This document shows, piece after piece, positions 8,515 to 16,995 of a stretch of DNA of 64,000 bases. Positions within the stretch are counted from its first letter, which is position 1. Each line of letters opens with the position of its first letter. The notes below the pieces were generated by a model that saw only the letters and a list, made by a program, of their open reading frames with translations, ran no database searches and was not told the DNA's origin. Position numbers and translations under genes: made by a program. This DNA comes from Microbacterium aoyamense (GTDB lineage: Bacteria; Actinomycetota; Actinomycetes; Actinomycetales; Microbacteriaceae): assembly GCF_023155855.1 (NCBI RefSeq), contig NZ_JAKNUT010000004.1, positions 1 through 64,000 on the forward strand, given 5' to 3'.

Positions 8515-9150
8515 ATGTATGGGCATCAGATTGCTCGCTGGGAGAAGGTCACGGAGTAGCCGCTCACCATTGCGGCCATCCTCTTCCTGACGGCCTACGC
8601 GGTGCAGACCATGGCTCGCCCCGGCGGCGTCCTCAGCGCTGTGTGCGAGGTGACGCTGGGGCTGACCTGGCTCGTCTTCGCGATCGACTACGGCACTCGA
8701 CCCGTGATGACCGAGATCCGGTGGCGATGGTTCTACCGCGATCTGCTCGACCTGGCGATCGTCGTGCTGCCGATGCTCCGACAGCTGAGGCTCATGCGCT
8801 TCCTCACCGTGCTCGCGATTCTCGGCCGGGGGACCGGGACGCTGCTGCGAGGTCGAGTCGTGATCTACACCGTCGGAGCGACGGCTCTCGTCGTGCTCAT
8901 CGCTACTCGGGCCGTCCTGGACGCCGAGCGCGGAGCGGGCGGTGACGTCACGACGTTCGGCGACGCGATCCGGTGGGCATTCGTCACGACCACGACCGTC
9001 GGCTCTGGCGACTTCAACCGGCTCACGGCGGCGGCATCGCCCGCATCGGTGTCGTTAGCGTGAGCCTCGCATCCTCGATCGTCGTACGCGTCGCAGACCA
9101 AGCGACCAAGACGATGGCGGCAAGTGAGCGACGAGTCGTCGATCGGCTGA
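8515..9150 (+). pseudogene. Decayed two-TM/voltage-gated-like potassium channel gene
   Basis: From ATG 8515 the frame reads MYGHQIARWEKVTE, then TAG at 8557, then continues in frame as PLTIAAILFLTAYAVQ and through several membrane segments (LTWLVFAIDYGTRP, LLDLAIVVLPMLRQLRLMRF) to the pore AFVTTTTVGSGD. Potassium channels of this family usually have W at the TAG position (EW.LT) and TVGYGD in the filter, so TGG has become TAG and Tyr has become Ser. After about 9012 the homologous C-terminal segment (GIARIGVVSVSLASSIVVRVAD) appears in another frame, with roughly ten residues of the last helix missing, so a deletion has also shifted the frame. An internal ATG at 8602 leaves a 153-residue open frame that cannot make a whole channel. 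A functional product is very unlikely. Confidence 0.8.
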
Positions 9151-9271
9151 CGCGCTGTGCTGGCATTCCTCTGCCATGGCACTTTCCGCCACTTCCGGGC
9201 GAGGGTGGACCCTCCGTAGCGTGAGGACCGCTCACCCGCCGGGTGTGCGAAAACCCTGATGAGAGGTCGAG

Positions 9272-10264
9272 ATGACCGGTATTCGTCGCGCCCTGATGTT
9301 GTCGGCGCCGCTCGTCGTCGTCGCGGCGTCGACGGCCATCCAGTTGGCAGCCATCGCGTCGCATCCGCTGTTCGCCACGCTCGGTGCGCCTGGGGTGAGC
9401 GGATGGAGGTTCGCGATCGCTGCTGCGATCCTGCTGATCATCGTGCGACCGCGACTGCGCGGGCGCAGCGTTCGCGAGTGGGCGGGCATCGTCTCTTTCG
9501 GGATGGCGATGGCGGCGATGAACGTGAGTCTCTACCTCGCGATCGAACGGCTGCCACTCGGTCTTGCGATCGCGATAGACTTCCTGGGCCCGTTCGCCGT
9601 CGCTGTCATGGGCATCCGGCGCCCGGTGATGGCCGCGCTTCCCGCTGCCGGTCTGGTCGGCGTTCTGCTGATCGTCGGACCCGCCTGGCTGATGGACGGC
9701 ATGGGACTCCTGTTCGCCTCGGCGAGTGCGGTGGCATTCGGCGCCTACACGCTCCTGACGGAACGCGTGGGCACAGCCCACCGCGGCTTCGACTCGTTCG
9801 CGCTCGCCGTGACGGTCTCCGCGGTCGCACTGTCGCCGTTCGCCGTCGAGTCCGCGCCGCGGCTCACTGCGGACGCGGTGCCGGCACTGGTGGTCTCGGG
9901 CCTTCTGGGTGTCGTGATCGCGTTCGGACTCGACCTCGTCGCGGTGCGCCTCATCGGGGCACGCACCGTCGCGGTGCTGTTCTCGTTCGATCCGGTGCTC
10001 GCATGCCTGCTCGGCGTGCTGTTCTTCGGCGAGCACCTCTCGCTCGCCGCCCTCATCGGCATCGGCCTCGTCTCACTCGCCGGCGCGGCCGCCACCGTTC
10101 TCGCGAATCCGAGATCCACACCCACACGAAAGGACGACCGTCATGACCGTGCACCACGCCTGGGGCGCGCTCGCTCTCACACCGCTGTTGTTCATCGCCC
10201 CCACGCAGGCCTCGACCTGCGCGGACGCCCACGCCGCTTTGCTGCCCGGCGACTGGACCGGTAA
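9272..10264 (+). CDS. EamA/DMT-family exporter (RhtA-like)
   Basis: The 330-residue frame encodes ten predicted membrane helices in two EamA repeats, with features of the RhtA amino-acid/metabolite exporter group: the opening helix runs into IQLAAIASHPLF, and the second repeat contains VRLIGARTVAVLFSFDPVLACLLGVLFFGE. Transport would be efflux of a small metabolite across the cytoplasmic membrane; the substrate is unknown. GAGAGG lies ten bases before the ATG. The recognisable protein ends near residue 290. The last about 40 residues are arginine-rich and overlap the next gene by 122 bases, which suggests the original stop was lost. It is followed by two exported proteins on the same strand. 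Confidence 0.85.
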   Translation: MTGIRRALMLSAPLVVVAASTAIQLAAIASHPLFATLGAPGVSGWRFAIAAAILLIIVRPRLRGRSVREWAGIVSFGMAMAAMNVSLYLAIERLPLGLAIAIDFLGPFAVAVMGIRRPVMAALPAAGLVGVLLIVGPAWLMDGMGLLFASASAVAFGAYTLLTERVGTAHRGFDSFALAVTVSAVALSPFAVESAPRLTADAVPALVVSGLLGVVIAFGLDLVAVRLIGARTVAVLFSFDPVLACLLGVLFFGEHLSLAALIGIGLVSLAGAAATVLANPRSTPTRKDDRHDRAPRLGRARSHTAVVHRPHAGLDLRGRPRRFAARRLDR

Positions 10265-11189
10265 CGGCTATCGCGATCTGTCGGCGCACACCTCCGCGAC
10301 CGTCATCCAAGCCGACGAACAAGGGGTGTTCGACGTCCGCATCGACGCGAGCGGTGCCGTTGTGGGCGGAGCGGTGGAGATCGTGGGCGGCGGAGACATG
10401 GCATCCGGAATCGTCGAGGGTTTCTCCTCGGCGCAGTGGTCGGTTGTGGCCGACCTCTCCGGGACGGGCGCTGCGCTGACGGCCACCGGCACGCGGACCC
10501 TCGAGATCGGCGGCGCGTTCGACATCAGCGGTGACGACGAGTACGCGGACTTCAACGGATCGCACACCGAGGATCTGCGGGGGACCTTCTCGCCCAGTCA
10601 GGCGGACTGCTCGTTCGCCTGGGGGAGCTTCGCAGGTCTCGGTGTCGGAGACGACATCTCATGGGTGGCGCAACGGACCGGCGCGACGAGCTCCGCAGAC
10701 GAGACGATCGATGCGCTGCGTGGGGTGACGGATGCCGCGAACGCACTGTTGTCCGAGCCCTACCCCGACATCGACTTTCTCGAAGTAGTAACGGAGCGTC
10801 TGATCGTGCTCAATCGACTCGTCACCCAGTCCGCAGACTGCGGCGGGCTGCCGGACGGCTACGCACCGGGCACGCCGGTCGCCGGGTTCGCGCGGGATCT
10901 GCTGGCGAATGCGCTCGACCGCTACCTCGATGCGGCCGTCGTGGGTGCATACACGGCCGGCGACATCGTGCGGATCACGACGCTCGGCCTCGAGGCGGGT
11001 GCGTTCGACCTGCCGCGGTGCGGCGGTGCCACGATCGACGGCGAGATCCGCGCGACGATGCTCGGCAAGCTCCGTGTAGCGCTCGCCGAACGCATCGGCG
11101 CGCTCGAACCCGGCTCAGCCGAGTATCTCGCCGTCGTCGCGGCACTGCATCAGTTCGGCATGGCCGACATGCTGGTGGTGTCCGAATGA
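10143..11189 (+). CDS. Exported protein of unknown function
   Basis: The 348-residue product begins with a short signal peptide (MTVHHAWGALALTPLLFIAP, cleavage probably after PTQA). GAAAGGA lies nine bases before the ATG, which supports this start despite the 122-base overlap with the EamA frame. The first half is rich in Gly, Ala and acidic residues and looks beta-strand-like, including DISGDDEYADFNGS. The second half is helical with two cysteines (SADCGG, LPRCGG) and the pattern GSAEYLAVVAALHQFG. No family is recognised. Its stop overlaps the next start as ATGA, so the two exported proteins are probably made together. Confidence 0.8.
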   Translation: MTVHHAWGALALTPLLFIAPTQASTCADAHAALLPGDWTGNGYRDLSAHTSATVIQADEQGVFDVRIDASGAVVGGAVEIVGGGDMASGIVEGFSSAQWSVVADLSGTGAALTATGTRTLEIGGAFDISGDDEYADFNGSHTEDLRGTFSPSQADCSFAWGSFAGLGVGDDISWVAQRTGATSSADETIDALRGVTDAANALLSEPYPDIDFLEVVTERLIVLNRLVTQSADCGGLPDGYAPGTPVAGFARDLLANALDRYLDAAVVGAYTAGDIVRITTLGLEAGAFDLPRCGGATIDGEIRATMLGKLRVALAERIGALEPGSAEYLAVVAALHQFGMADMLVVSE

Positions 11190-12073
11190 AGCGCGTGCTG
11201 GCGGTGCTGGGGCTTGCGGCTCTTCTCACTCTCGGGCTCACCGCGTGCGCGGGGACCGCGGCCGAGACGGTCGAGCGCCCGGAAGCACTGCGCGATCTGC
11301 CGGTGGTCGCGCTGCACAGCACCGAGGACGCGGCGAACCCCGTCCTCGCGTGGGACGCCGTCGGAGGTGCGGGGGAGTACCTCTTGACGGTCGCCGGGGC
11401 CGATGGACCGCTCTGGGCGTGGCGTGGGGACGCCACCTCGGTGCGGTTCGGGGGGTATGACGCGGAGCCCTCGCCGGGGACGGGGGCTCTGCGTCTGACC
11501 GCCGCCGCGTGGTGGTCGGTCAGTGCGTTCGATGACTCCGGTGCGCTGGTGGCCGTGTCGGAACTGCATGCGGTCTCGCCGGACGGCAGTTCGCCGGCGG
11601 TGCCCGTGAGCGAGGCAGCGGCCGCGGATGCGGGCAGTGAGGAGGAGGCGGCGTACGACCTCGACGCGGACGGTGTCTGCCCGCTTGTCGACGACGTCGA
11701 GGCCGAGGCGTTCCTCGAAGGTGCGCTGGTGGGAGCGGGTGCGCCCGAGGTCGAAGGGGGAGGGCGCACCTACTACTGCCGCTGGGAGCGCGCCGACGAC
11801 GAGCTGCTCGAGCTGTCGGTGAGCATTTCGCCGAACATCGATGGCGAGCGGTGGGCGGATCTGGCGGACAGCATGTCGTCCGACCCCGCTGCGATCGGAC
11901 GGGGGAGCGCCGGCATCGGTGAAGACTCGATCGTCTACGCCGACTGGGGCGGCACGATGGTCCAGATCTTCACCGGGAATGCGATCGTGCAGGTCCGGTC
12001 GGGGTTCACCCAGGGGGCCGAAGCCGCGCAGATCGAGCTGGCGAAACTCGTCATCGAACGCTGGGGAGCGTAG
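11186..12073 (+). CDS. Exported lipoprotein of unknown function
   Basis: The 295-residue protein starts MKRVLAVLGLAALL and has the lipobox GLTACAG, so it should be anchored at the outer face of the membrane. An N-terminal part of about 110 residues (DAVGGAGEYLLTVAG...LWAWRGD) resembles a fibronectin-type-III-like strand pattern. After an acidic linker, the C-terminal part has CPLVDDVEAEAFL and TYYCRWER, which could pair by a disulfide. Function is unknown. It is translationally coupled to the preceding exported protein by an ATGA overlap and ends at a strong hairpin. Confidence 0.85.
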   Translation: MKRVLAVLGLAALLTLGLTACAGTAAETVERPEALRDLPVVALHSTEDAANPVLAWDAVGGAGEYLLTVAGADGPLWAWRGDATSVRFGGYDAEPSPGTGALRLTAAAWWSVSAFDDSGALVAVSELHAVSPDGSSPAVPVSEAAAADAGSEEEAAYDLDADGVCPLVDDVEAEAFLEGALVGAGAPEVEGGGRTYYCRWERADDELLELSVSISPNIDGERWADLADSMSSDPAAIGRGSAGIGEDSIVYADWGGTMVQIFTGNAIVQVRSGFTQGAEAAQIELAKLVIERWGA

Positions 12074-12081
12074 GCGGGAAA

Positions 12082-12122
12082 GACGGATGCCGCGACGAGG
12101 AGATCTCGCCGCGGCATCCGTC
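12082..12122. terminator. Bidirectional hairpin terminator between convergent genes
   Basis: Perfect 13-base arms GACGGATGCCGCG (12082-12094) and CGCGGCATCCGTC (12110-12122) flank a 15-base loop. It lies between the lipoprotein stop (12073) and the stop of the minus-strand gene ending at 12132. There is no T-run. The arms contain the over-used word GGATGCC. Confidence 0.75.
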
Positions 12123-12131
12123 CTTCGTCCG

Positions 12132-12581
12132 TCAGTCCTTCGAACCCGTGCGCCCCCAGTGGGTCATCGCGTCCATGATGTGCTGCGGCGCGAGCATGAA
12201 GACGGGCTTGAGCTCTTCCCATCCGCGCTCCTTGACCTGTCGTGCCCGTGCCTCGTGTTCGGCGTCGACGGGATTGGAGACGTCGAGCCCACCGCCCTCG
12301 AGCCCGACGAGTTGCAGGTGGTACATCCAGACCGAGCCATCGGCCTCGGTGTGACGGAATGTCGCCTCGAAGCACGCGCGTTCCGCGGGAAGGGTGTCGA
12401 GGCACTCGTCGTAGCGGTCGGTGAGCATCTGCATCCACTCGTCATGCGCCTGCTCGCTGCCCGGCAGGAGTCGCGCGCGCGAGAGCTCGAGCGACAGGCC
12501 TTCGGGAACGGTCGCGGGCATCGGCCAGCGATGCTGCTCGTAGCTCGGGCGGAACGGCGTGTAGGGGGTGGGTTCGGTCAT
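12132..12581 (-). CDS. Conserved small protein, possibly DUF6176-like
   Basis: The 149-residue soluble protein has no signal peptide. It contains HDEWMQMLTDRYDECLDTLPAERACFEATF and WMYHLQLVGLEGG, a pattern I associate with short actinobacterial DUF6176-type proteins that may share an antibiotic-biosynthesis-monooxygenase-like fold; this assignment is tentative. AAAGGACACC just upstream of ATG 12581 is a good ribosome binding site. It lies 91 bases downstream of the LuxR-type regulator on the same strand and ends at the hairpin shared with the convergent lipoprotein gene. The function is unknown. Confidence 0.7.
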   Translation of the reverse strand: MTEPTPYTPFRPSYEQHRWPMPATVPEGLSLELSRARLLPGSEQAHDEWMQMLTDRYDECLDTLPAERACFEATFRHTEADGSVWMYHLQLVGLEGGGLDVSNPVDAEHEARARQVKERGWEELKPVFMLAPQHIMDAMTHWGRTGSKD

Positions 12582-12671
12582 GGCGGTGTCCTTTCAGGTC
12601 TCGCATCGACGCTAGGCAACCCGGGGGAGCGCCCGGAAGGAGGAGTGAGTGCCGTGGCATCCGCCTGCCAT

Positions 12672-13634
12672 TCAGCTCGCTCGCCGCGCCCAGGCCGCAC
12701 CGAGTTCGAAGCGCGTCGGCGCCCGCAGATCGTCCATCGCCTCGGCGATCCGTCGACGCACGGTTCGCAGGCTGAGCCCGAGCGCGTCCGCGATCTGCTT
12801 GTCACTGCGACCGATCGCGAGCAGTTCCAGAACGGGCTCCCATCCGGCGACCGTCCCGCCGATCGGGATCGCGGCTGTCCACAGGGATTCGAAGAAGGCG
12901 GCGGCGAGGGCGAGCAGCGGCGAATCATGCAGGATGACCATGCCGGCGGGGTTGCCCTGACCCCAGGTGAGGGGGATGCCGCCGATGACGCCGTCATCGA
13001 CGTAGAACCAGCTCGGGGGATCGGACATCGCGCGAACCTCGACGCCCGCGTCCAGTTGCGCCTGCAGCCAGGGCTCGATGTCACCCTCGGGGCCGAAGCA
13101 TTCCTCGATGTCGAGGATCACCCGCATGTGGAACCCGCGCTCTATGAAGTCCGCGGCGACGCGCTCGATGTCCTCGAGGACCTGCCCCTTGAGCATCACG
13201 GCATCGGGCGTGACCACTCCCGGCCTGTTCGGCTGCAGGTGGGCCGAGTTGCGCCACCACGACTCCCAGACCTCATCGTGCCCGCGCACGATGTCGCCGA
13301 TCATCCGGTCGCTGCCGGCGCCGGTGGGTTCTGCGACCGAGTGGTTCATCAGGTGGGGGATGGCCGCCAGAAGCGTCGCCGTCTCGTCGATCGACTGCCG
13401 CTGCGCCTCCAACGCGCGCGCGGCGCGCGCAGCGAGAGCGCGCACAGGATCCGTTATCCGCAGCTCGCCGTCGGACTGCTCGGCGATCCCCAGGTCCTCG
13501 AGGGTCGCGAGCGCGTCCTGCCCATCCCACCCGATCGACCCGGCGAGCTCGCTCAACTCGGTGACGCTCGTCGGCCGCGAGGTGAGCACCCGCTGCAGGA
13601 GGGGATCGAAGAGATCGAAGGGTCGACTGATCAT
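12672..13634 (-). CDS. LuxR-type transcriptional regulator with N-terminal winged-helix-like domain
   Basis: The 320-residue protein ends in a GerE/LuxR helix-turn-helix (LELLAIGRSDKQIADALGLS, then LRTVRRRIAEAMDDL, residues about 248-285). Its N-terminal 60 residues (PTSVTELSELAGSIGWD..ALATLEDLGIAE) look like a TrmB-like winged helix. The middle resembles the phospholipase-D-like sensor region found in single-protein LuxR/TrmB regulators of Streptomyces and relatives. It is a cytoplasmic DNA-binding protein with unknown ligand. The adjacent Nudix-type regulator is divergent, and the 158-base gap between them must hold both promoters. Confidence 0.8.
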   Translation of the reverse strand: MISRPFDLFDPLLQRVLTSRPTSVTELSELAGSIGWDGQDALATLEDLGIAEQSDGELRITDPVRALAARAARALEAQRQSIDETATLLAAIPHLMNHSVAEPTGAGSDRMIGDIVRGHDEVWESWWRNSAHLQPNRPGVVTPDAVMLKGQVLEDIERVAADFIERGFHMRVILDIEECFGPEGDIEPWLQAQLDAGVEVRAMSDPPSWFYVDDGVIGGIPLTWGQGNPAGMVILHDSPLLALAAAFFESLWTAAIPIGGTVAGWEPVLELLAIGRSDKQIADALGLSLRTVRRRIAEAMDDLRAPTRFELGAAWARRAS

Positions 13635-13792
13635 GTGCGCTCCGAACGGTCGGCGGGTGATCGCAGGATACGGGAAGCGCGCAGTGGCAGGCGAGCGATC
13701 GCCGGACCAGCCCGACGCGGGTGTGCGTACGACGCGGAAGGTGCCGCGCCAGCCTGCGCGTGAGATTGCGCAAGCATGCGTAAAATGCGGGC

Positions 13793-14446
13793 ATGACCTA
13801 TCGCGACAGCGCCGGGCGCGCCCTCGACGAGTACCCGCGACCGTCGGTGGCGGCCGACACCGCGGTGCTGACGGTCGCCGACGGTGAGCTGTGCGTGCTC
13901 CTCGTGATGAGCGAGGATTCTCACGGCGGCGAGTGGCGTCTGCCGGGCACGTTCCTGCATCCGGGAGAGCGATTGACGGATGCCGTGCACCGCGCGCTGC
14001 GCGAAAAGGCGGGCATCACGGGGCTCGCGCCGCGGCAGCTGCACGTGTTCGACGCTCCCGATCGCGACGACCGCGGGTGGGTGCTGAGCGTCGCACACGT
14101 CGACGCCGTGCCGCCGGAGCGACTGGTCTCCGCCGCAGGCGTCAGCGTCGTGCCGGTCGCCGATCTGCCTGCGCTGAAGTACGACCATGCCGAGATCGTC
14201 GGCTTCGCCGTCGAGTGGCTGCGTGAGCGCTATCGCGAAACGCCCGACCCGGCAGGACTGCTGACCGGGCCGTTCACCCTGCGCCGACTCCGGCAGCTGC
14301 ACGAGACGGTGCTCGGCGAGGGACTGCTGCCCGACTCCTTCCGCCGCGCGATGCTGCCGGGGCTCCAAGAGACGGGAGCGACGTTCAGCGAGGGTCGCGG
14401 CCGTCCGGCCGAGCTGTACGTGCGGATCGCCCACCCGCGGGAGTAG
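13793..14446 (+). CDS. NrtR-like Nudix-winged-helix regulator with degenerate Nudix box
   Basis: The 217-residue protein has an N-terminal Nudix-fold domain (residues about 15-135) and a C-terminal winged helix (GPFTLRRLRQLHETVLGE, DSFRRAML). This is the architecture of NrtR regulators, which sense ADP-ribose-type ligands and control NAD metabolism. The Nudix box reads GTFLHPGE...ALREKAGI, so the second Gly and the REUxEE core are changed and hydrolysis is unlikely, as expected for a ligand sensor. The ATG at 13793 has TAAAAT at 13781-13786 ending seven bases before it, so the mRNA is probably leaderless. No NAD gene lies nearby, so the regulon is unknown. Confidence 0.82.
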   Translation: MTYRDSAGRALDEYPRPSVAADTAVLTVADGELCVLLVMSEDSHGGEWRLPGTFLHPGERLTDAVHRALREKAGITGLAPRQLHVFDAPDRDDRGWVLSVAHVDAVPPERLVSAAGVSVVPVADLPALKYDHAEIVGFAVEWLRERYRETPDPAGLLTGPFTLRRLRQLHETVLGEGLLPDSFRRAMLPGLQETGATFSEGRGRPAELYVRIAHPRE

Positions 14447-14475
14447 CCTTCGACTGCATCCACGAGGGGAGCACC

Positions 14476-14760
14476 ATGCCGAACCAGAAGTCGATCCTTT
14501 CGCTCGGATCCAGCGGGTCCGTCCTCTCGCTGTGGTCGAAGAACTCCGTCCTGTCGATCGGAAGCGTCGGATCCGCCTGCTCGATCGGCTCGATCGGGTC
14601 GTTCGGATCGATCCTCGGGATCGGTTCGGCGGTCTCGCTGCTCGCGATCATGTCGTGGGTCTCCGTCGCATCTGTCATGTCGGCGACCAGTGCGGGCGGG
14701 GTCATGTCGGGCGGCGCGATCTCGAAGGAGCTGGAACGCAAGGGCAAGCTCCGGAGCTAG
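14476..14760 (+). CDS. Small protein with 14 consecutive Ser-x-x triplets
   Basis: The 94-residue protein has Ser at positions 6, 9, 12 and every third residue to 45 (14 in a row), the other positions being mostly Ile, Leu, Val and Gly (SIGSIGSFGS). Residues 51-70 form a hydrophobic helix-like segment (VSLLAIMSWVSVASVM), and the end is charged (KELERKGKLRS). GAGGGGAG lies just upstream of the ATG and codon use is normal, so it is probably translated. A three-residue repeat could form a polyproline-II-like or beta-helical rod attached to a membrane segment. I know no named function. It overlaps the stop of the convergent amine oxidase by four bases. Confidence 0.75.
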   Translation: MPNQKSILSLGSSGSVLSLWSKNSVLSIGSVGSACSIGSIGSFGSILGIGSAVSLLAIMSWVSVASVMSATSAGGVMSGGAISKELERKGKLRS

Positions 14761-16082
14761 TCGGCCCAGAGCTCCTCGATCGCGACGGAGCGCCCGAGCA
14801 CGCGCTCGGCGGCGCGGTGCCCAGAGAGCATCGCGGCGGTCACGGTGGCGGGGTCGTCCGTCCACGTCGCCTCACCCGCCAGGTGCAGCACTCCTCCGAC
14901 GGGTGTCGCGATGACCTCGTGATCGTCGGTCGTCGAGCCCACGGTCATATAGGCGTACGAACCGTGCGAGAAGGGGTCGTCCTGCCATCGCGTGACATCG
15001 ACGTGCGTGGGCTGCTCGACGCGGTCGCCGTACAGGCGGCGCAGCTGCGAGAGGACCGAGTCGGCGATGTCCTCGACAGGCCACGAGCGGGTCGCGATCG
15101 CGGCGGGACCGGCGGCGAAGGTGAGCAGCGTCGGCGTGCCGTGCAGCGCGGTGAGGTCGTACCACGAGTGCCACCAGACACCTTCGGGCCCCTGCTGCCG
15201 GATCGCGTAGACCCCGTCATCCCAGAACTTCGTCTCGAAGCGCAGGAACACCTTCTCGAACGCGTTCATCGTCAGCCGTCCCAGCGCCGAAGCGTTCGGC
15301 TCGGGGAGCGGCGGGTCGATCGCGAACGCGGATGACTGCAGAACCCCGACCGGGACGGTCACGACGGCATCGGCGCCGGTGAACTCTCCGTGATCGGTCG
15401 TCACGACGACTCCGTCGGCAGACCACGCGACGCGTGACACGACGTGCGAGAGGCGCACGTCGAGCCCCTGCGCGAGATTCGTCGGCAGGAGGTCGTACCC
15501 GTCGGGGAAGACGACCTCGTCGCCGTCGATCGAGTCGTCGTCGAGTCCGTGCGCGGCGAGGTCGGCGATCCACGCGCCGTACTGCTCCTCGGACCGATGC
15601 TGCATGTATTCGCGCACGCGCGCGGCGCGCTCGGCATCCCAGCCCTGCCGGGCGACGGCCTCGTCGGTGACGTCGAGGTACGAGGCATCCGGAGCCGACT
15701 CCGCCACGACGTCGAAGAGAGTCGCGTCGACGGCGTGGATGTCGGCGATGGATGTTTGGGCCTGGGCATCCGTGAGACGCACGCCGTCCGGGCCGTAGTA
15801 CGCGATCGGTCGACTGTCGGGCTGGTAGCCGCCCACCGTGAACTCCACCGTGCGCATGCCGAACGCCTGCGTCGCGGCGTGGACGGCGGAGTCCTCGATG
15901 CCGTGGATCCACGATGCGCCGAGATCGGTGACGCGTCCGTCCGTGCGGTCGGTGTGCACGCGGCCGCCCGTGCGATCGCGTGCCTCGACGACGACTACGC
16001 GTCGCCCGGCTCTCGCGAGCAGTCGGGCTGCGGTCAGACCGGACACCCCGGCGCCCACGACGATCGTGTCGAAACGCTCCAT
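14757..16082 (-). CDS. Flavin-containing amine oxidase (FAD-dependent)
   Basis: The 441-residue protein has an N-terminal dinucleotide-binding motif (VGAGVSGLTAARLL), the conserved RTGGRVHT that follows, GASWIHG, and a C-terminal FAD motif GEATWTDDPATVTAAMLSG. This is the monoamine/polyamine oxidase fold. It probably oxidises a primary or secondary amine or polyamine in the cytoplasm with release of peroxide; the substrate is not evident. ATG 16082 is preceded by a TAACGT -10 box (16095-16090), so the transcript is leaderless within one base. It is followed by nothing on its strand and precedes an XRE-type regulator on the same strand, 10 bases upstream, which may control it. Confidence 0.9.
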   Translation of the reverse strand: MERFDTIVVGAGVSGLTAARLLARAGRRVVVVEARDRTGGRVHTDRTDGRVTDLGASWIHGIEDSAVHAATQAFGMRTVEFTVGGYQPDSRPIAYYGPDGVRLTDAQAQTSIADIHAVDATLFDVVAESAPDASYLDVTDEAVARQGWDAERAARVREYMQHRSEEQYGAWIADLAAHGLDDDSIDGDEVVFPDGYDLLPTNLAQGLDVRLSHVVSRVAWSADGVVVTTDHGEFTGADAVVTVPVGVLQSSAFAIDPPLPEPNASALGRLTMNAFEKVFLRFETKFWDDGVYAIRQQGPEGVWWHSWYDLTALHGTPTLLTFAAGPAAIATRSWPVEDIADSVLSQLRRLYGDRVEQPTHVDVTRWQDDPFSHGSYAYMTVGSTTDDHEVIATPVGGVLHLAGEATWTDDPATVTAAMLSGHRAAERVLGRSVAIEELWAD

Positions 16083-16092
16083 GGACGAAACG

Positions 16093-16941
16093 TTAGCGCT
16101 CCCCGCCCGCCAGCGTCTGGGTGCCGATGACGTTGAGCAGTTGCAGCTTGTCGTAGCTCTCGGAGCCGGGCGTCGCGGTGAGGACGAGCAGCGTCTGGCC
16201 CTGCTCGGGGTCCACGAGGAACTGGCATTGGAGGTCCATGACCCCCGTCTCCGGATGCTGGAGGCGCTTCTCACGTGCGTGCCCCGCGCCCACCTCGTGC
16301 GCTTCCCACAGCTCGACGAACTCGGGGCTCTCGGTGAGGAGCGCCGCGACGATCGCACCCGCTCGGGAGCGCGCCCCGTGCTTGGCGTACGCGCGACGGA
16401 TGTCGGCCGTGAACGCGCGCGAATGCTCGGGGTGGTCTTCGACCGGGTACACATCGCGGGCCGACGGATCCATGAACCACCGGTAGCCGACGCTGCGCAG
16501 GTGCCCCTCGAACCGTGTCTCGTCGCCGAAGAGGGCGCGCGCGGCGGGCGTCTGCGCGAGAGTCTCGCCGAGCTCGGTCATGACCTGCGCGGGGGTGTCG
16601 GCGAGGCGATCGAGCACCCGCATCGTGCCGGGGGAGACGTGGTCGCCGCGCAGCGCGCGCACCGGCGCGGTGTGCCCCGCGAGCCGGAAGAGGTGATCGC
16701 GCTCGTCGATCGTCAAGCGCAGTCCGCGCGCGATCGCGGCCAGCATCTGCTCCGACGGCTGCGGACCGCGACCCTGCTCGAGCCGGCTGTAGTAGTCGAC
16801 CGACATGTCGCAGAGCGCAGCGACCTCTTCGCGCCGCAGTCCCGCCGTGCGCCGACGCGACCCGCGCCGCAGTCCGACGTCCTCGGGCTGCAGAGCCTCG
16901 CGCCTACGGCGGAGGAAGTCCGCGAGCTGTGCTCTGTCCAT
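16093..16941 (-). CDS. XRE-type regulator with MmyB-like ligand-binding domain
   Basis: The 282-residue protein begins with a helix-turn-helix domain (RRREALQPEDVGL...GLRREEVAALCDMSVDYYSRLEQGRG; residues about 5-75). The C-terminal 180 residues match the MmyB-like ligand-binding region of actinobacterial XRE regulators (PAQVMTELGETLAQTPAARALFG, then RSVGYRWFMDPSARD, then ELWEAHEV). Members often sit next to and regulate short-chain dehydrogenases. Here an SDR lies 54 bases upstream on the same strand and the amine oxidase 10 bases downstream, so one or both may be targets. Ligand unknown. Confidence 0.88.
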   Translation of the reverse strand: MDRAQLADFLRRRREALQPEDVGLRRGSRRRTAGLRREEVAALCDMSVDYYSRLEQGRGPQPSEQMLAAIARGLRLTIDERDHLFRLAGHTAPVRALRGDHVSPGTMRVLDRLADTPAQVMTELGETLAQTPAARALFGDETRFEGHLRSVGYRWFMDPSARDVYPVEDHPEHSRAFTADIRRAYAKHGARSRAGAIVAALLTESPEFVELWEAHEVGAGHAREKRLQHPETGVMDLQCQFLVDPEQGQTLLVLTATPGSESYDKLQLLNVIGTQTLAGGER

Positions 16942-16995
16942 GGTTCGAGTCTCCGAGATCAGGATGCCGGGAACAAGGGACCGGCGATCCCTGTC

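Noticed and set aside
11841..13763. A 640-residue plus-strand frame
   Set aside because: Runs through the lipoprotein end and opposite two minus-strand genes; no motifs, so a shadow.
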